This document shows positions 9,777 to 17,866 of a stretch of DNA of 64,000 bases, piece by piece. Source of the stretch: Rhodobacteraceae bacterium M382 (lineage in GTDB: Bacteria > Pseudomonadota > Alphaproteobacteria > Rhodobacterales > Rhodobacteraceae). The stretch is from assembly GCA_025141015.1 (NCBI GenBank), contig CP081098.1, forward strand, positions 124,001-188,000, written 5' to 3'. The notes under the pieces are model-generated. The model made no database searches. It saw nothing but the letters and a program-made list of their open reading frames with translations, and was not told the origin of the DNA. How positions within the stretch are numbered: the stretch's first letter is position 1; each line of letters starts with the position of its first letter. Made by a program: the position numbers and the translations under genes.

Positions 9777-10352
9777 CTACTTGGTGGCGGCTTCCAATAA
9801 TTCGGGGTCAATGTCGCTCTCGTCTTCGCCCGCGCGAGGATCGACAAAATCAATTCCCAGCAGAACCAAAACCGAACGCAGCAATTCCGCGATGTTTTGC
9901 AGGATCACCAGGCCGACTGCGACAGGGATGACCGTCTTGATCGGGTAGATCGCCGGTTGCCAGATGCTTTTGTTCGAATACTCGCGTACTGCCCAACTGT
10001 CGGCGGCAAACTCAACGGCCATTTTAAAGAAGACACCCAGCACCACCAAGCCGATGGTAAAGATGATGGTGTCGCAGAACGCCTTGCCACGCGGCCCCAT
10101 CAGGCCATAGATCACTTCGGACCGGACATGTCCGCGATGGCGCAGGGTATAGGACCCAGCCAACATGCAGAACGCTCCGTACAACATTGTCGATGTCTCA
10201 TGCGCCCAAATGGTGGGCGAATTGAGGAAGTAGCGAGCCACGATTTCCAGCATCAGCACAGAGATCATGGCCAGGGTCAGCCATGAAATGGCCCGCCCGA
10301 CAAAATCGGACAGGCCATCCTGGGCGACCAGATATCTGGTCACCGCGCTCAT
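9777..10352 (-). CDS. dctQ: TRAP transporter small permease, DctQ family
   Basis: A 191-residue membrane protein with four predicted helices and the DctQ landmark ARYFLNSPTIWAHETS. It partners DctM. Its ATG overlaps the dctP stop by one base (TAATG), indicating translational coupling. The acidic C-terminal tail (~170-191, DPRAGEDESDIDPE) is longer than in many relatives and faces an unknown side. Confidence 0.93.
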   Translation of the reverse strand: MSAVTRYLVAQDGLSDFVGRAISWLTLAMISVLMLEIVARYFLNSPTIWAHETSTMLYGAFCMLAGSYTLRHRGHVRSEVIYGLMGPRGKAFCDTIIFTIGLVVLGVFFKMAVEFAADSWAVREYSNKSIWQPAIYPIKTVIPVAVGLVILQNIAELLRSVLVLLGIDFVDPRAGEDESDIDPELLEAATK

Positions 10353-11365
10353 TACAGGCGGCCTTGGGCCTTGGCATTGGCGATCAATGCGTCAACAAAT
10401 GCCTTGTTGCGGTCCGACCGTGCCGCCTCTTCGGCCCACACGCCTTGTGCAGCCTGTGTCAGCGCCTTGGAATCCGCATCGGGTAAAGTCGCGTATGCAA
10501 AGGTGCCATCTGCGACGCCGGCGTTGCCGTCTGCCAACCACTGGTGAATGTCATCTGCAAACTGCTGAATTGCGACGTTCAGGATCTGCTTGTGCTCATC
10601 GCTCAACTTGTCCCAAGCTGCGGGATTGGCCAAAAAGGTTTCAGTCCAGCCCGGCATCAGCATGTTCATAAAGGTATAGTTCTGGGCCGTTTCGTTCAGC
10701 TTGAGCTGTTCGTATTCAACCGGACCACCATAGATGGCACCATCGATCACGCCTGTCGACATGCCGATATACAGCTCCTGGGCCGGGAGATACACGGTTG
10801 GAATGTCAAAAGCGTTCAAAACCTTGGCGACATTGGATGTGGCGCGGATCTTGCGGGTTTTCAAATCTTCCAGAGAAGTGACCGGCTCTTTGGTCAGCAG
10901 GTCATAGTTATGACCATATCCCTTGCCCAGATACACGGTGCCGGCTTCGGAATACGCTTCGGTCAGAAGCGCTTCAACTTCGGGGCTGTCAAACAGCGCC
11001 TTCGCTTCATCCACGCTGGCCCAAGCCCCCGGAAGCCCGGCCTCGATGTTGCCGACATCCACCTGGCCAGACCAATACCCGCCGGTACCATGTACGATAT
11101 CTACAGTACCCTTCGAGACGGCATCAGCAAACTGATCCGACGCGACCAGTTCACCCCCACGAAAATACTGGATACGCAGCGAACCGTTTGAAGCTTCCTT
11201 GACAGCCTTTTTGAACTTCTTGGCGATCGGATCAATTTCAGTTCCATAAAAAGTGTGGAACCGCAGGCGCACGGTTTCGGCAGAAGCAGCCGATGCAACC
11301 GATGTCAGCGCAGCGGCACCTGCAATCATGCCCAGCGCGGCACGGCGGGAAAAAGAGAGTTTCAT
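10352..11365 (-). CDS. dctP: TRAP transporter solute-binding protein, DctP family
   Basis: A 337-residue periplasmic binding protein that captures the substrate for the DctQM permease. The N-terminus has a twin-arginine-like signal (MKLSFSRRAALGMIAGAAAL) with likely cleavage after ASA at about residue 29. The conserved ligand-carboxylate region is TRKIRATSNVAK (about 150-160). ATG at 11365 is preceded by AGGAGGAAC; a frame extending upstream lacks this support. First gene of its operon, divergent from the ATP-grasp gene across a region with TTGCGCAA sites. Substrate unknown, probably a carboxylated amine or amide used by the adjacent enzymes. Confidence 0.93.
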   Translation of the reverse strand: MKLSFSRRAALGMIAGAAALTSVASAASAETVRLRFHTFYGTEIDPIAKKFKKAVKEASNGSLRIQYFRGGELVASDQFADAVSKGTVDIVHGTGGYWSGQVDVGNIEAGLPGAWASVDEAKALFDSPEVEALLTEAYSEAGTVYLGKGYGHNYDLLTKEPVTSLEDLKTRKIRATSNVAKVLNAFDIPTVYLPAQELYIGMSTGVIDGAIYGGPVEYEQLKLNETAQNYTFMNMLMPGWTETFLANPAAWDKLSDEHKQILNVAIQQFADDIHQWLADGNAGVADGTFAYATLPDADSKALTQAAQGVWAEEAARSDRNKAFVDALIANAKAQGRL

Positions 11366-11758
11366 GGTTGTTCCTCCTGGTGGGGATTGATGCATCCCAA
11401 AATATTCCAGCAGACGGACATGCGATCAATTTTTTGCGCAAACATCCATCAGCATGGCGCACCACCTACAGGATTCAGTCATATTTGCGCAATAATTTAC
11501 GACTTCAATTCTTGCTTATTTGACGAATTCTCGGCAAAATCGATTGTGTCGCACGATGATTTCAAATTTTTATGGCATAGTTTCAAATATATGGCGAATA
11601 TGGGCTTCAAAAAATGGCAAAGTGACGCACTCAATATTATGAGCGAAATTGTATCGCTATTTAGAGCATCATTACTTTATAAGATTGTGCGCAAGACCGA
11701 ATCGAAGTTGCCCATGGGTCAACCTCCCGTCACCGCGCCCAGAAGGAGTAGCGCCCAT
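11366..11758. promoter_or_regulatory. Divergent TRAP operon / ATP-grasp promoter region
   Basis: A 393-bp AT-rich stretch without a credible gene. It carries the palindrome TTGCGCAA at 11434-11441 (followed by ACATCCA, as at 6516) and again at 11485-11492 (inside TATTTGCGCAATAATTT, close to the 6481 context). A related TTGTGCGCAA lies at 11685-11694. An open frame crosses the region into the ATP-grasp gene but looks non-coding. Confidence 0.5.
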
Positions 11759-13213
11759 ATGAGTTCCCAGAAACCGCCCCTTCGCGGGCTGACCGAGATT
11801 TTTCGTTTCTTGCGCCGCAATGAAACGCCAATCTATGTGATCATGCCGACACCCTTTAACCTGCTGGGATTGGACCAGTGGGTTGGTGGGCTGGAGTATG
11901 TAAATTACTTTGATATTTTTGACGGGCGTCACCCGCGTACATTCCTCCCCACTCAGACCGAGCCTCAGGATTTCAGGTCGATGGAGGACGTGGGCAACTA
12001 TCTGATCGATCACCCAGAGTTCCGAGCGCACGTTAAATCCCAGAGTCCTGGGATGGCGCTGTTCGTACAGTTCGATGACAAGACCGAAGAGCTGTGTGAA
12101 GAGGTCGGCCTGACCATCGGCTTGCCTTCAAACGACCTGCGCAACCGACTGGACAGCAAAATCGAAACCACCCGCCTGGGCAACGAGGCCGGAGTGCCCA
12201 GCGCGCCCAACATCATGGGCGAAGCCAATACCTATGGCGATCTGGTCAAACTGGCCGAACGCGCCGGATTGGGACGGGATCTGGTTGTTCAGACGCCTTA
12301 TGGAGACAGTGGCCGCACCACTTTTTTCATCAAATCCACAGACGATTGGGACAAATACGCCAACAAGATCATAGGCCAGTCGTTGAAAATCATGAAGCGG
12401 TTGAACCATCTGCCCGGCACCATCGAAGGCTGTGCCACACGACACGGATCGCTGGTTGGTCCTGTCATGACGGACATCACCGGGTTCGAAGAAATCACTC
12501 CGTACAAGGGCGGTTGGTGTGGAAATGACATTTCGCCCAGCATTCTGCCTGACGGCATCCCGGACAAGGTGCGCGACATGGCGCGCAAGTTCGGAGATCG
12601 CCTGTACCAGGAAGGATACAAGGGCGTGTTCTGCATCGACTTCTTGCTGGATACAGACACCAACGAGGTCTATCTGGGCGAGCTGAACCCGCGTATCAGC
12701 GGTGCCTCTCCGCCAACAAACCTGATCACCTCGACCTATGGCGGTTGCCCCCTGTTCCTGTTCCACCTGCTGGAGTTCATGGACGTCGAGTACGACGTTG
12801 ACATCCAAGAGATCCAGTCGCGCTGGAATCACTATGACCACTGGACCCAGCTGATCCTGAAACAAACCGACGATAAGGTCGAACTGATCACAAAAGCACC
12901 GCAATCAGGTATCTGGCAAATGGGCGACAATGGCGACATCGAATTTCTGCGCCCTGGTCACAATATCAACGCTCTGGGCAATGAGAACGAGGCGTTTTAT
13001 CTGCGCGTCTATGGGGTTGGCGAATACTGTTATCACGGTGCCGATCTGGGGTGCCTGCTGGCTCGTGGCCGGATGCAGTCGGACGATCGCGAACTGCTGG
13101 ATCGTGCCAAGAAGTGGAACAAGGCGATCAAGGGCGAATTCAAAAGTGTTCCGCTCTCTCCCCACACGCATGTTTCGCTGCCAACCGACATGACGGCAGG
13201 GAAATGGTTCTAG
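11759..13213 (+). CDS. ATP-grasp domain ligase (carboxylase-like), unknown substrate
   Basis: A 484-residue protein with a biotin-carboxylase/ATP-grasp-like fold: an N-terminal pre-ATP-grasp region, then the grasp core from about residue 130 (RLDSKIETTRLGNEAGVPSAP), a nucleotide lysine region DLVVQTPYGDSGRTTFFIKS (~190-210), and the metal-binding end of the site in FCIDFLLD and VYLGELNPRISG (~300-322). ATP-grasp enzymes join a carboxylate to an amine or other nucleophile via an acyl phosphate. The ATG at 11759 has a strong AGAAGGAG RBS. No biotinyl or carboxyltransferase partner lies nearby; the next two genes are amide hydrolases, overlapping or abutting it. I infer an amide ligase. Substrate cannot be assigned. 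Confidence 0.82.
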   Translation: MSSQKPPLRGLTEIFRFLRRNETPIYVIMPTPFNLLGLDQWVGGLEYVNYFDIFDGRHPRTFLPTQTEPQDFRSMEDVGNYLIDHPEFRAHVKSQSPGMALFVQFDDKTEELCEEVGLTIGLPSNDLRNRLDSKIETTRLGNEAGVPSAPNIMGEANTYGDLVKLAERAGLGRDLVVQTPYGDSGRTTFFIKSTDDWDKYANKIIGQSLKIMKRLNHLPGTIEGCATRHGSLVGPVMTDITGFEEITPYKGGWCGNDISPSILPDGIPDKVRDMARKFGDRLYQEGYKGVFCIDFLLDTDTNEVYLGELNPRISGASPPTNLITSTYGGCPLFLFHLLEFMDVEYDVDIQEIQSRWNHYDHWTQLILKQTDDKVELITKAPQSGIWQMGDNGDIEFLRPGHNINALGNENEAFYLRVYGVGEYCYHGADLGCLLARGRMQSDDRELLDRAKKWNKAIKGEFKSVPLSPHTHVSLPTDMTAGKWF

Positions 13214-14436
13214 AACCGAACACAAATGGGTTGGATGTGGACGCTGCCCATGCCCAATTGACGTTCCGGTGCTTATGCGAACAGGCACCGGACGATGCGT
13301 GGCGGCGTGTCGTTGCACACGGGTGGCCAGGTTGGCGCGAATGGTTTACGTCGCGCGGTGGAAATGACCTGCCCATCACAGAAGCACATCGTGCCCTGCG
13401 TCGGTTCATGCCCGAATTCGAACCCCTCGTGGAAGAGCTCAATCAGGCAACCAACCCAGACGAGTCCCTGCAAAGGTTTCTCACGTTCTGGTGCCCACCG
13501 CGCTATCTGGTGAACTGTTCGCAGGCGGTAATTGTGGATGACAAAGGTCCCTTTCTGATCCGCAATTATGATCTGGATCCTGCGCTGAATGAAGCGACAC
13601 TGCTGACTACTTCCTGGCGCAGCACGCGGGTCATGGGCATGGTCGAGGCCATGGCGGGGCTGGCTGACGGAATGAACGAACACGGGCTGACAGCGTCGCT
13701 GACCTTTGGTGGGCGGATCAACGTGGGCAAAGGGTTCGGTATTCCGTTGATCATGCGCTATTTGCTTCAGATGTGCCGTGATACCCAGGACGCAGTCGAC
13801 CTCTTGCGGGCTGTCCCCGCGCATATGTCTTATAACATCACGCTGATTGATGCCTCGGGGGATTGGTCAACCGTAATGGTCGCTCCAGACCGGCCAACAA
13901 TCGTTCGCCAACAACCTTGGGCAACCAACCACCAACTGGGCGTGGAATGGCCTCGGCATGGGCGGATCTCGAACACGTTGGGACGGGCGCAACATCTGGA
14001 ACGGCTGCTAGAAGATACAGCCACGAACGCCTGCACTCTGCACCAGACGTTCCGTCAAAAACCCGTGTTCAGCACAAACTACCGTCAGGGGTTCGGCACC
14101 GTCTACACCGCGGCCTACCGCCCCTTGCAGCGCGAGGTCCAACTGAGCTGGAGCGATGGAACAACGGTTGTTCGTACGATGGATCAGGTCGGCTCTCACA
14201 AACAGCCTATCGCCTATTTCGACAGCGGGTCCCGCGCACCCGCAACACCCACCTATACCCCACCAGCGTGGCACCCCGATTGGTACGACGTCTTTGTCAA
14301 AGCCACCCACCCGGCGCATAGCGGCCCGGAACAGGTCCGCCTGGCCGCGTTCTGGCGGCGCAACCATTTTGGGCAGGACCATGACTGGTGGAACCTGCTC
14401 CCCAACACCACCGACATTCTTCAGGAGGATAGCTAA
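13204..14436 (+). CDS. C45-type autoproteolytic Ntn amide hydrolase/acyltransferase
   Basis: A 410-residue protein resembling the C45 family (acyl-CoA:6-aminopenicillanate acyltransferase and relatives), Ntn hydrolases that cleave or form linear amides. The expected self-cleavage nucleophile is Cys105 in YLVNCSQAVIVDD, followed by the family pattern FLIRNYDLDP. Cleavage would release a ~104-residue propeptide. A second landmark is GLTASLTFGGRINVGKGFG. The ATG at 13204 overlaps the ATP-grasp stop by 10 bases and follows CAGGGAA; the stop overlaps the next gene's start by one base. Such tight packing suggests that ligase and hydrolase are made together. Confidence 0.78.
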   Translation: MVLEPNTNGLDVDAAHAQLTFRCLCEQAPDDAWRRVVAHGWPGWREWFTSRGGNDLPITEAHRALRRFMPEFEPLVEELNQATNPDESLQRFLTFWCPPRYLVNCSQAVIVDDKGPFLIRNYDLDPALNEATLLTTSWRSTRVMGMVEAMAGLADGMNEHGLTASLTFGGRINVGKGFGIPLIMRYLLQMCRDTQDAVDLLRAVPAHMSYNITLIDASGDWSTVMVAPDRPTIVRQQPWATNHQLGVEWPRHGRISNTLGRAQHLERLLEDTATNACTLHQTFRQKPVFSTNYRQGFGTVYTAAYRPLQREVQLSWSDGTTVVRTMDQVGSHKQPIAYFDSGSRAPATPTYTPPAWHPDWYDVFVKATHPAHSGPEQVRLAAFWRRNHFGQDHDWWNLLPNTTDILQEDS

Positions 14437-15347
14437 TGTCCCGTTTCGCCATCGCCGGCATCCAGATGCACATTACCACCCATCGCAATATCGAAGAGAT
14501 GCGCCAGCGGATGGAAATCCTGTTTCATTTGTACCCATGGGTCGAAATGGTCGTATTTTCTGAACTGGCCGCGCACGGTCCGGCACTGCATGCTTCCCAG
14601 CCGATAGGCGGAAGTTATGAACGTGAATTTGCCGAGATGGCCCGCCACTATGACACATGGCTGATCCCCGGGTCATATTTTGAAGAGCTGGACGGCGCGA
14701 TCTATAACACCACCCCGGTCTTCAACCCCGAAGGCGAGGTGGTCACCCGCTATCGCAAGATGTTCCCGTTCACACCCTATGAAAAAGGTGTCACCCCAGG
14801 TCGCGAATTCTGCGTCTTTGATGTCCCGAACGTGGGCCGTTTTGGTGTTTCAATCTGTTATGACCTGTGGTTCCCCGAAGTGACCCGGACCCTGACATCC
14901 ATGGGGGCCGAGGTCATTATCAACCCCGTATTGGCCAGCTTTGTCGATCGTCCGGCCGACCTTGCGATTGCCCAGGGTTCCGCGGCGATGTTCCAGTCCT
15001 ATATTTTCCACATCAACGGTTTGCTGGCAGGCGGAAACGGCTATTCCATGGTCATCGATCCGGCTGGCCAAATCCTGCATCGCGGCAACGTTCAAGAGGA
15101 AATGATCCCCATCGAAGTGGACTTCGAACTGGTTCGTCATCAACGCCGCAATGGTATCCTGAACATGGGTCAGCCGTTGAAAAGCTTTCGCGACAACACC
15201 GTCGAATTCCCGCCCTACCAGCCCGGGTTTGACCGCGGCTATCTAAATTCTCTCGGGCCGCTGCAAAAGCCCGCCCGGAGGGCAGGGAAAACGGCAATCG
15301 CTGCCCTGCCAGCCGCGATGCCCGCAACCGATCAGAAGACCGGTTGA
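14436..15347 (+). CDS. Carbon-nitrogen hydrolase (nitrilase superfamily amidase)
   Basis: A 303-residue amidase-type enzyme with the nitrilase catalytic set visible: Glu43 (VVFSELAAHG), Lys108 (TRYRKMFPF), Glu116 (PYEKGVTPG) and nucleophile Cys141 (GVSICYDLWFPE). It hydrolyses non-peptide C-N bonds. The start ATG overlaps the C45 gene's stop (TAATG) with RBS AGGAGG. The last ~40 residues are Ala/Pro/Lys-rich and outside the conserved fold. It is the second amide hydrolase in a row after an ATP-grasp ligase, which is unusual. Substrate unknown. Confidence 0.9.
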   Translation: MSRFAIAGIQMHITTHRNIEEMRQRMEILFHLYPWVEMVVFSELAAHGPALHASQPIGGSYEREFAEMARHYDTWLIPGSYFEELDGAIYNTTPVFNPEGEVVTRYRKMFPFTPYEKGVTPGREFCVFDVPNVGRFGVSICYDLWFPEVTRTLTSMGAEVIINPVLASFVDRPADLAIAQGSAAMFQSYIFHINGLLAGGNGYSMVIDPAGQILHRGNVQEEMIPIEVDFELVRHQRRNGILNMGQPLKSFRDNTVEFPPYQPGFDRGYLNSLGPLQKPARRAGKTAIAALPAAMPATDQKTG

Positions 15348-15386
15348 AAGAACCCCATTCCAAAACTTGATGTGAAAGGAAAGCAC

Positions 15387-15905
15387 ATGACTTCATCTCA
15401 CGCCAAAATCCCGACCAAACCCAAAGGGTTCAACGCCATCACCGCTTCGATTGCGGTTCCAAACATCTCGGATGCTGTTGCTTTTTATGCCGACACTCTG
15501 GGCGCTGACCTGATCGAATGCCTGACCATCCCCGGTTCTGAAACCGCCATCTATGCAACGATCAAAGTTTCCGGCACCACGGTTGTTCTGAACCTAGATG
15601 ACACGGCCCTGCCTTATGGCGAACCAGGCCACGTGACCCTGCACCATTATCTCAACGATATCGAAGAGGTGTTTGAAAAGGCAATCAACAACGGCGCGGT
15701 GGTTGTTTCGCCCATCACCCCGGCCTGGTGGGGGGATTTAACGGCCGTTCTGGTCGATCCCTTTGGTGTCCGTTGGAGCCTGGCGCAACGTGCCGAACAG
15801 TTAAACTCACAGGAACGCAGACAGCGACTCGAAGCGCTGTATAGCCCACCCAAAGTCGAAGAGGTGCCTGAGCAGGTTGGTCCGGGTTTCGAAGCGGGCA
15901 CCTAA
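15387..15905 (+). CDS. VOC superfamily (glyoxalase-like) protein
   Basis: A 172-residue protein with the vicinal-oxygen-chelate fold pattern: TASIAVPNISDAVAFYADTLGA, a middle strand VVLNLDD, then HVTLHHYLNDIEEVFEKAINNGA and VDPFGVRWSLAQR. Members are metal-dependent isomerases, lyases, dioxygenases or binding proteins. I chose ATG 15387 because AAAGGAA lies just upstream. It is 39 bases after the amidase gene, probably in the same operon. The actual reaction is unknown. Confidence 0.85.
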   Translation: MTSSHAKIPTKPKGFNAITASIAVPNISDAVAFYADTLGADLIECLTIPGSETAIYATIKVSGTTVVLNLDDTALPYGEPGHVTLHHYLNDIEEVFEKAINNGAVVVSPITPAWWGDLTAVLVDPFGVRWSLAQRAEQLNSQERRQRLEALYSPPKVEEVPEQVGPGFEAGT

Positions 15906-16000
15906 ATGCGGCAAAACTTATCAACCTATCGGTAAAACAACTTTGCCTGATCGCGGGCGGTCGCGGATAGTTTCCCTGAACTGCAAAAAAGGGAACCGAG

Positions 16001-17017
16001 ATGAAAATCGTCCGGACCGACCGCGAATTGCAAACGCCCCGATTGGACACAGCATTGACAGCGGCCGGGCATGAGCTTGTGTTGTTGCCAGACGGGGTAC
16101 CCGAAGATGATTTGATCGCGGCCTGCACCGATGCCGACCTGGTCCTGATGTGCTATACGCCGATTACACGGCGGGTGATCGAAAATGCGCCGCGGCTGAA
16201 AGGGATCGTGAAATACGGTGTCGGGATAGACGCCATCGACATCCCCGCCGCCATCGACAACGGCGTCTCTGTGGTCAACATCCCCGAATACGCCGAGGAA
16301 ACGGTGGCCGAAGGTGCATTTGCACTGATGATCGCGCTGGCCAAGAAGCTGACCCGTTTAAACACCCACATGACCACATCGGGCTGGGCCTGGCCCGAGC
16401 CGACTTGGCTAGGAACTGACATCGCTGGAAAGACGGTTGGAATTATCGGGTTGGGCAAAATCGGACGCAGCATGGCGCGCATGGCCGGAGCTGGGTTCCG
16501 GGCCCGGGTCATCGCCTACAGCCCGCATACCTCTGACGACGAGATGCGAAATCAGGGCGTTAAAAAGATAGAGAATTTGCACGATTTTCTGGAGCAATGC
16601 GATTTTGTCACCATCCATAGTGTCCTGAATGATGAAACCCACGGGCTGATCGGTGCGGCCGAACTGCGGACGATGAAGGAAACCGCATTTCTGATCAATG
16701 TGTCACGCGGTGCCATCGTGGACGAAACCGCGCTGGTTCAGGCGATCACACAGGGTTGGATTGCAGGCGCGGGATTGGATGTATTCAGCCAGGAACCTCT
16801 GACACGCCGTGGCCACCCGATGAGCGCACTGTTTGACCACCCCAATGTGATCCTATCCCCGCATCTGACGTTCTACACCGAACAGGCGATGCAACGGCTG
16901 GAAGACGAAACGCTGGAACGCTGTTTGGAGGTTCTGGAGGGGCGCGACGTTCAGATTACATCAACGGACCCAAGGTTGCGCGCCCAGACCTCGGGCGTCA
17001 CGTTCACAAGTCGGTAA
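16001..17017 (+). CDS. D-isomer-specific 2-hydroxyacid dehydrogenase
   Basis: A 338-residue NAD-dependent oxidoreductase interconverting a D-2-hydroxyacid and a 2-ketoacid. The nucleotide site is GIIGLGKIGRSMARM (~147-161), and the catalytic trio is Arg236 (NVSRGAIVDE), Glu265 (GLDVFSQEP) and His288 (SPHLTFYTEQ). RBS AAGGGAACCGAG precedes the ATG. It lies 95 bases after the VOC gene, likely the last member of the ATP-grasp operon, and converges on the EamA gene. Substrate unknown; phosphoglycerate, glyoxylate and hydroxypyruvate reductases belong to the same family. Confidence 0.9.
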   Translation: MKIVRTDRELQTPRLDTALTAAGHELVLLPDGVPEDDLIAACTDADLVLMCYTPITRRVIENAPRLKGIVKYGVGIDAIDIPAAIDNGVSVVNIPEYAEETVAEGAFALMIALAKKLTRLNTHMTTSGWAWPEPTWLGTDIAGKTVGIIGLGKIGRSMARMAGAGFRARVIAYSPHTSDDEMRNQGVKKIENLHDFLEQCDFVTIHSVLNDETHGLIGAAELRTMKETAFLINVSRGAIVDETALVQAITQGWIAGAGLDVFSQEPLTRRGHPMSALFDHPNVILSPHLTFYTEQAMQRLEDETLERCLEVLEGRDVQITSTDPRLRAQTSGVTFTSR

Positions 17018-17026
17018 ACCACCGTT

Positions 17027-17866
17027 TCATTTTCCCAAAGCAATCAGGATTATGCCGGCTCCAACGACCATCGCGGCAAACAATCGTGTGCTCCGGGGCC
17101 CCTCGCCAAACCACATCACTCCGATCAACGCAGCAAAAATCACTGACGTTTCCCGCAGCGCTGATACAAGCCCCAGAGGAGCCAGCGTCTTGGCATACAG
17201 AACCAGCGCATATGCGGTTCCCGACACAATGCCGCCCATGAATCCAAGAAACAGCGCCTTGGCCGGTTCGGCCCGCAGTCGGTCAATCCGGGTCGGGAAC
17301 AGGAACAAGACGATCAGGATCTTGGACAGAAACAACCATGTGATATAACTTAACGCATTGCCCGACAGCCGGACACCTACCCCGTCCACCAACGTATAGA
17401 TCACCACGGTTCCGCCAATCCCCAAGGCTGCAAAAACCGCATTCTTGGACAGGGTCGATTGAAACGCACCGCGCGCCAAAAGCATTATTCCCAGGGACAC
17501 GCACAGGATTCCGATCCACGCTTGGATCGGCAGTTTCTCTCCCACGATGCCCTGTGCCCCGAGCGCCACCATAACCGGCGCAAAACCGCGTGCGACCGGA
17601 TAGATCAGGCTCAGATCCCCCATCCGGTACCCGATGTTCAACATAAAGAAATAGACCCAGTGGATCAGAATGGACGCCACCATATACGGGATAGCGGCCA
17701 TATTCGGTGCGGGGACAAAGCCAATGAAAACCAGGCTCCAAACCACATGCCCCAAGGCAATCATGCCCAGGGTGATCACCCGATCTCCCGCACCTTTGAC
17801 AATGGCATTCCACAAGGCATGGAGAAAGGCGGCCGACAGAACGACCACCCCAACCCAAACTGTCAT
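17027..17866 (-). CDS. EamA/DMT-family transporter
   Basis: A 279-residue inner-membrane protein with about ten hydrophobic helices arranged as two EamA repeats (for example GDLSLIYPVARGFAPVMVALG in the first and LGLVSALRETSVIFAALIGVMWFGE in the second). The family moves small metabolites. Its ATG overlaps the stop of the PbfA-like gene by four bases (ATGA), so the two are translationally coupled and the transporter probably serves the phosphonate pathway. Direction and substrate are unknown. Confidence 0.88.
   Translation of the reverse strand: MTVWVGVVVLSAAFLHALWNAIVKGAGDRVITLGMIALGHVVWSLVFIGFVPAPNMAAIPYMVASILIHWVYFFMLNIGYRMGDLSLIYPVARGFAPVMVALGAQGIVGEKLPIQAWIGILCVSLGIMLLARGAFQSTLSKNAVFAALGIGGTVVIYTLVDGVGVRLSGNALSYITWLFLSKILIVLFLFPTRIDRLRAEPAKALFLGFMGGIVSGTAYALVLYAKTLAPLGLVSALRETSVIFAALIGVMWFGEGPRSTRLFAAMVVGAGIILIALGK

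Noticed and set aside
11255-11758. In-frame 5' extension of the ATP-grasp gene
   Set aside because: The strong AGAAGGAG and the start of recognisable protein are at 11759; the upstream part is AT-rich and overlaps dctP on the other strand.
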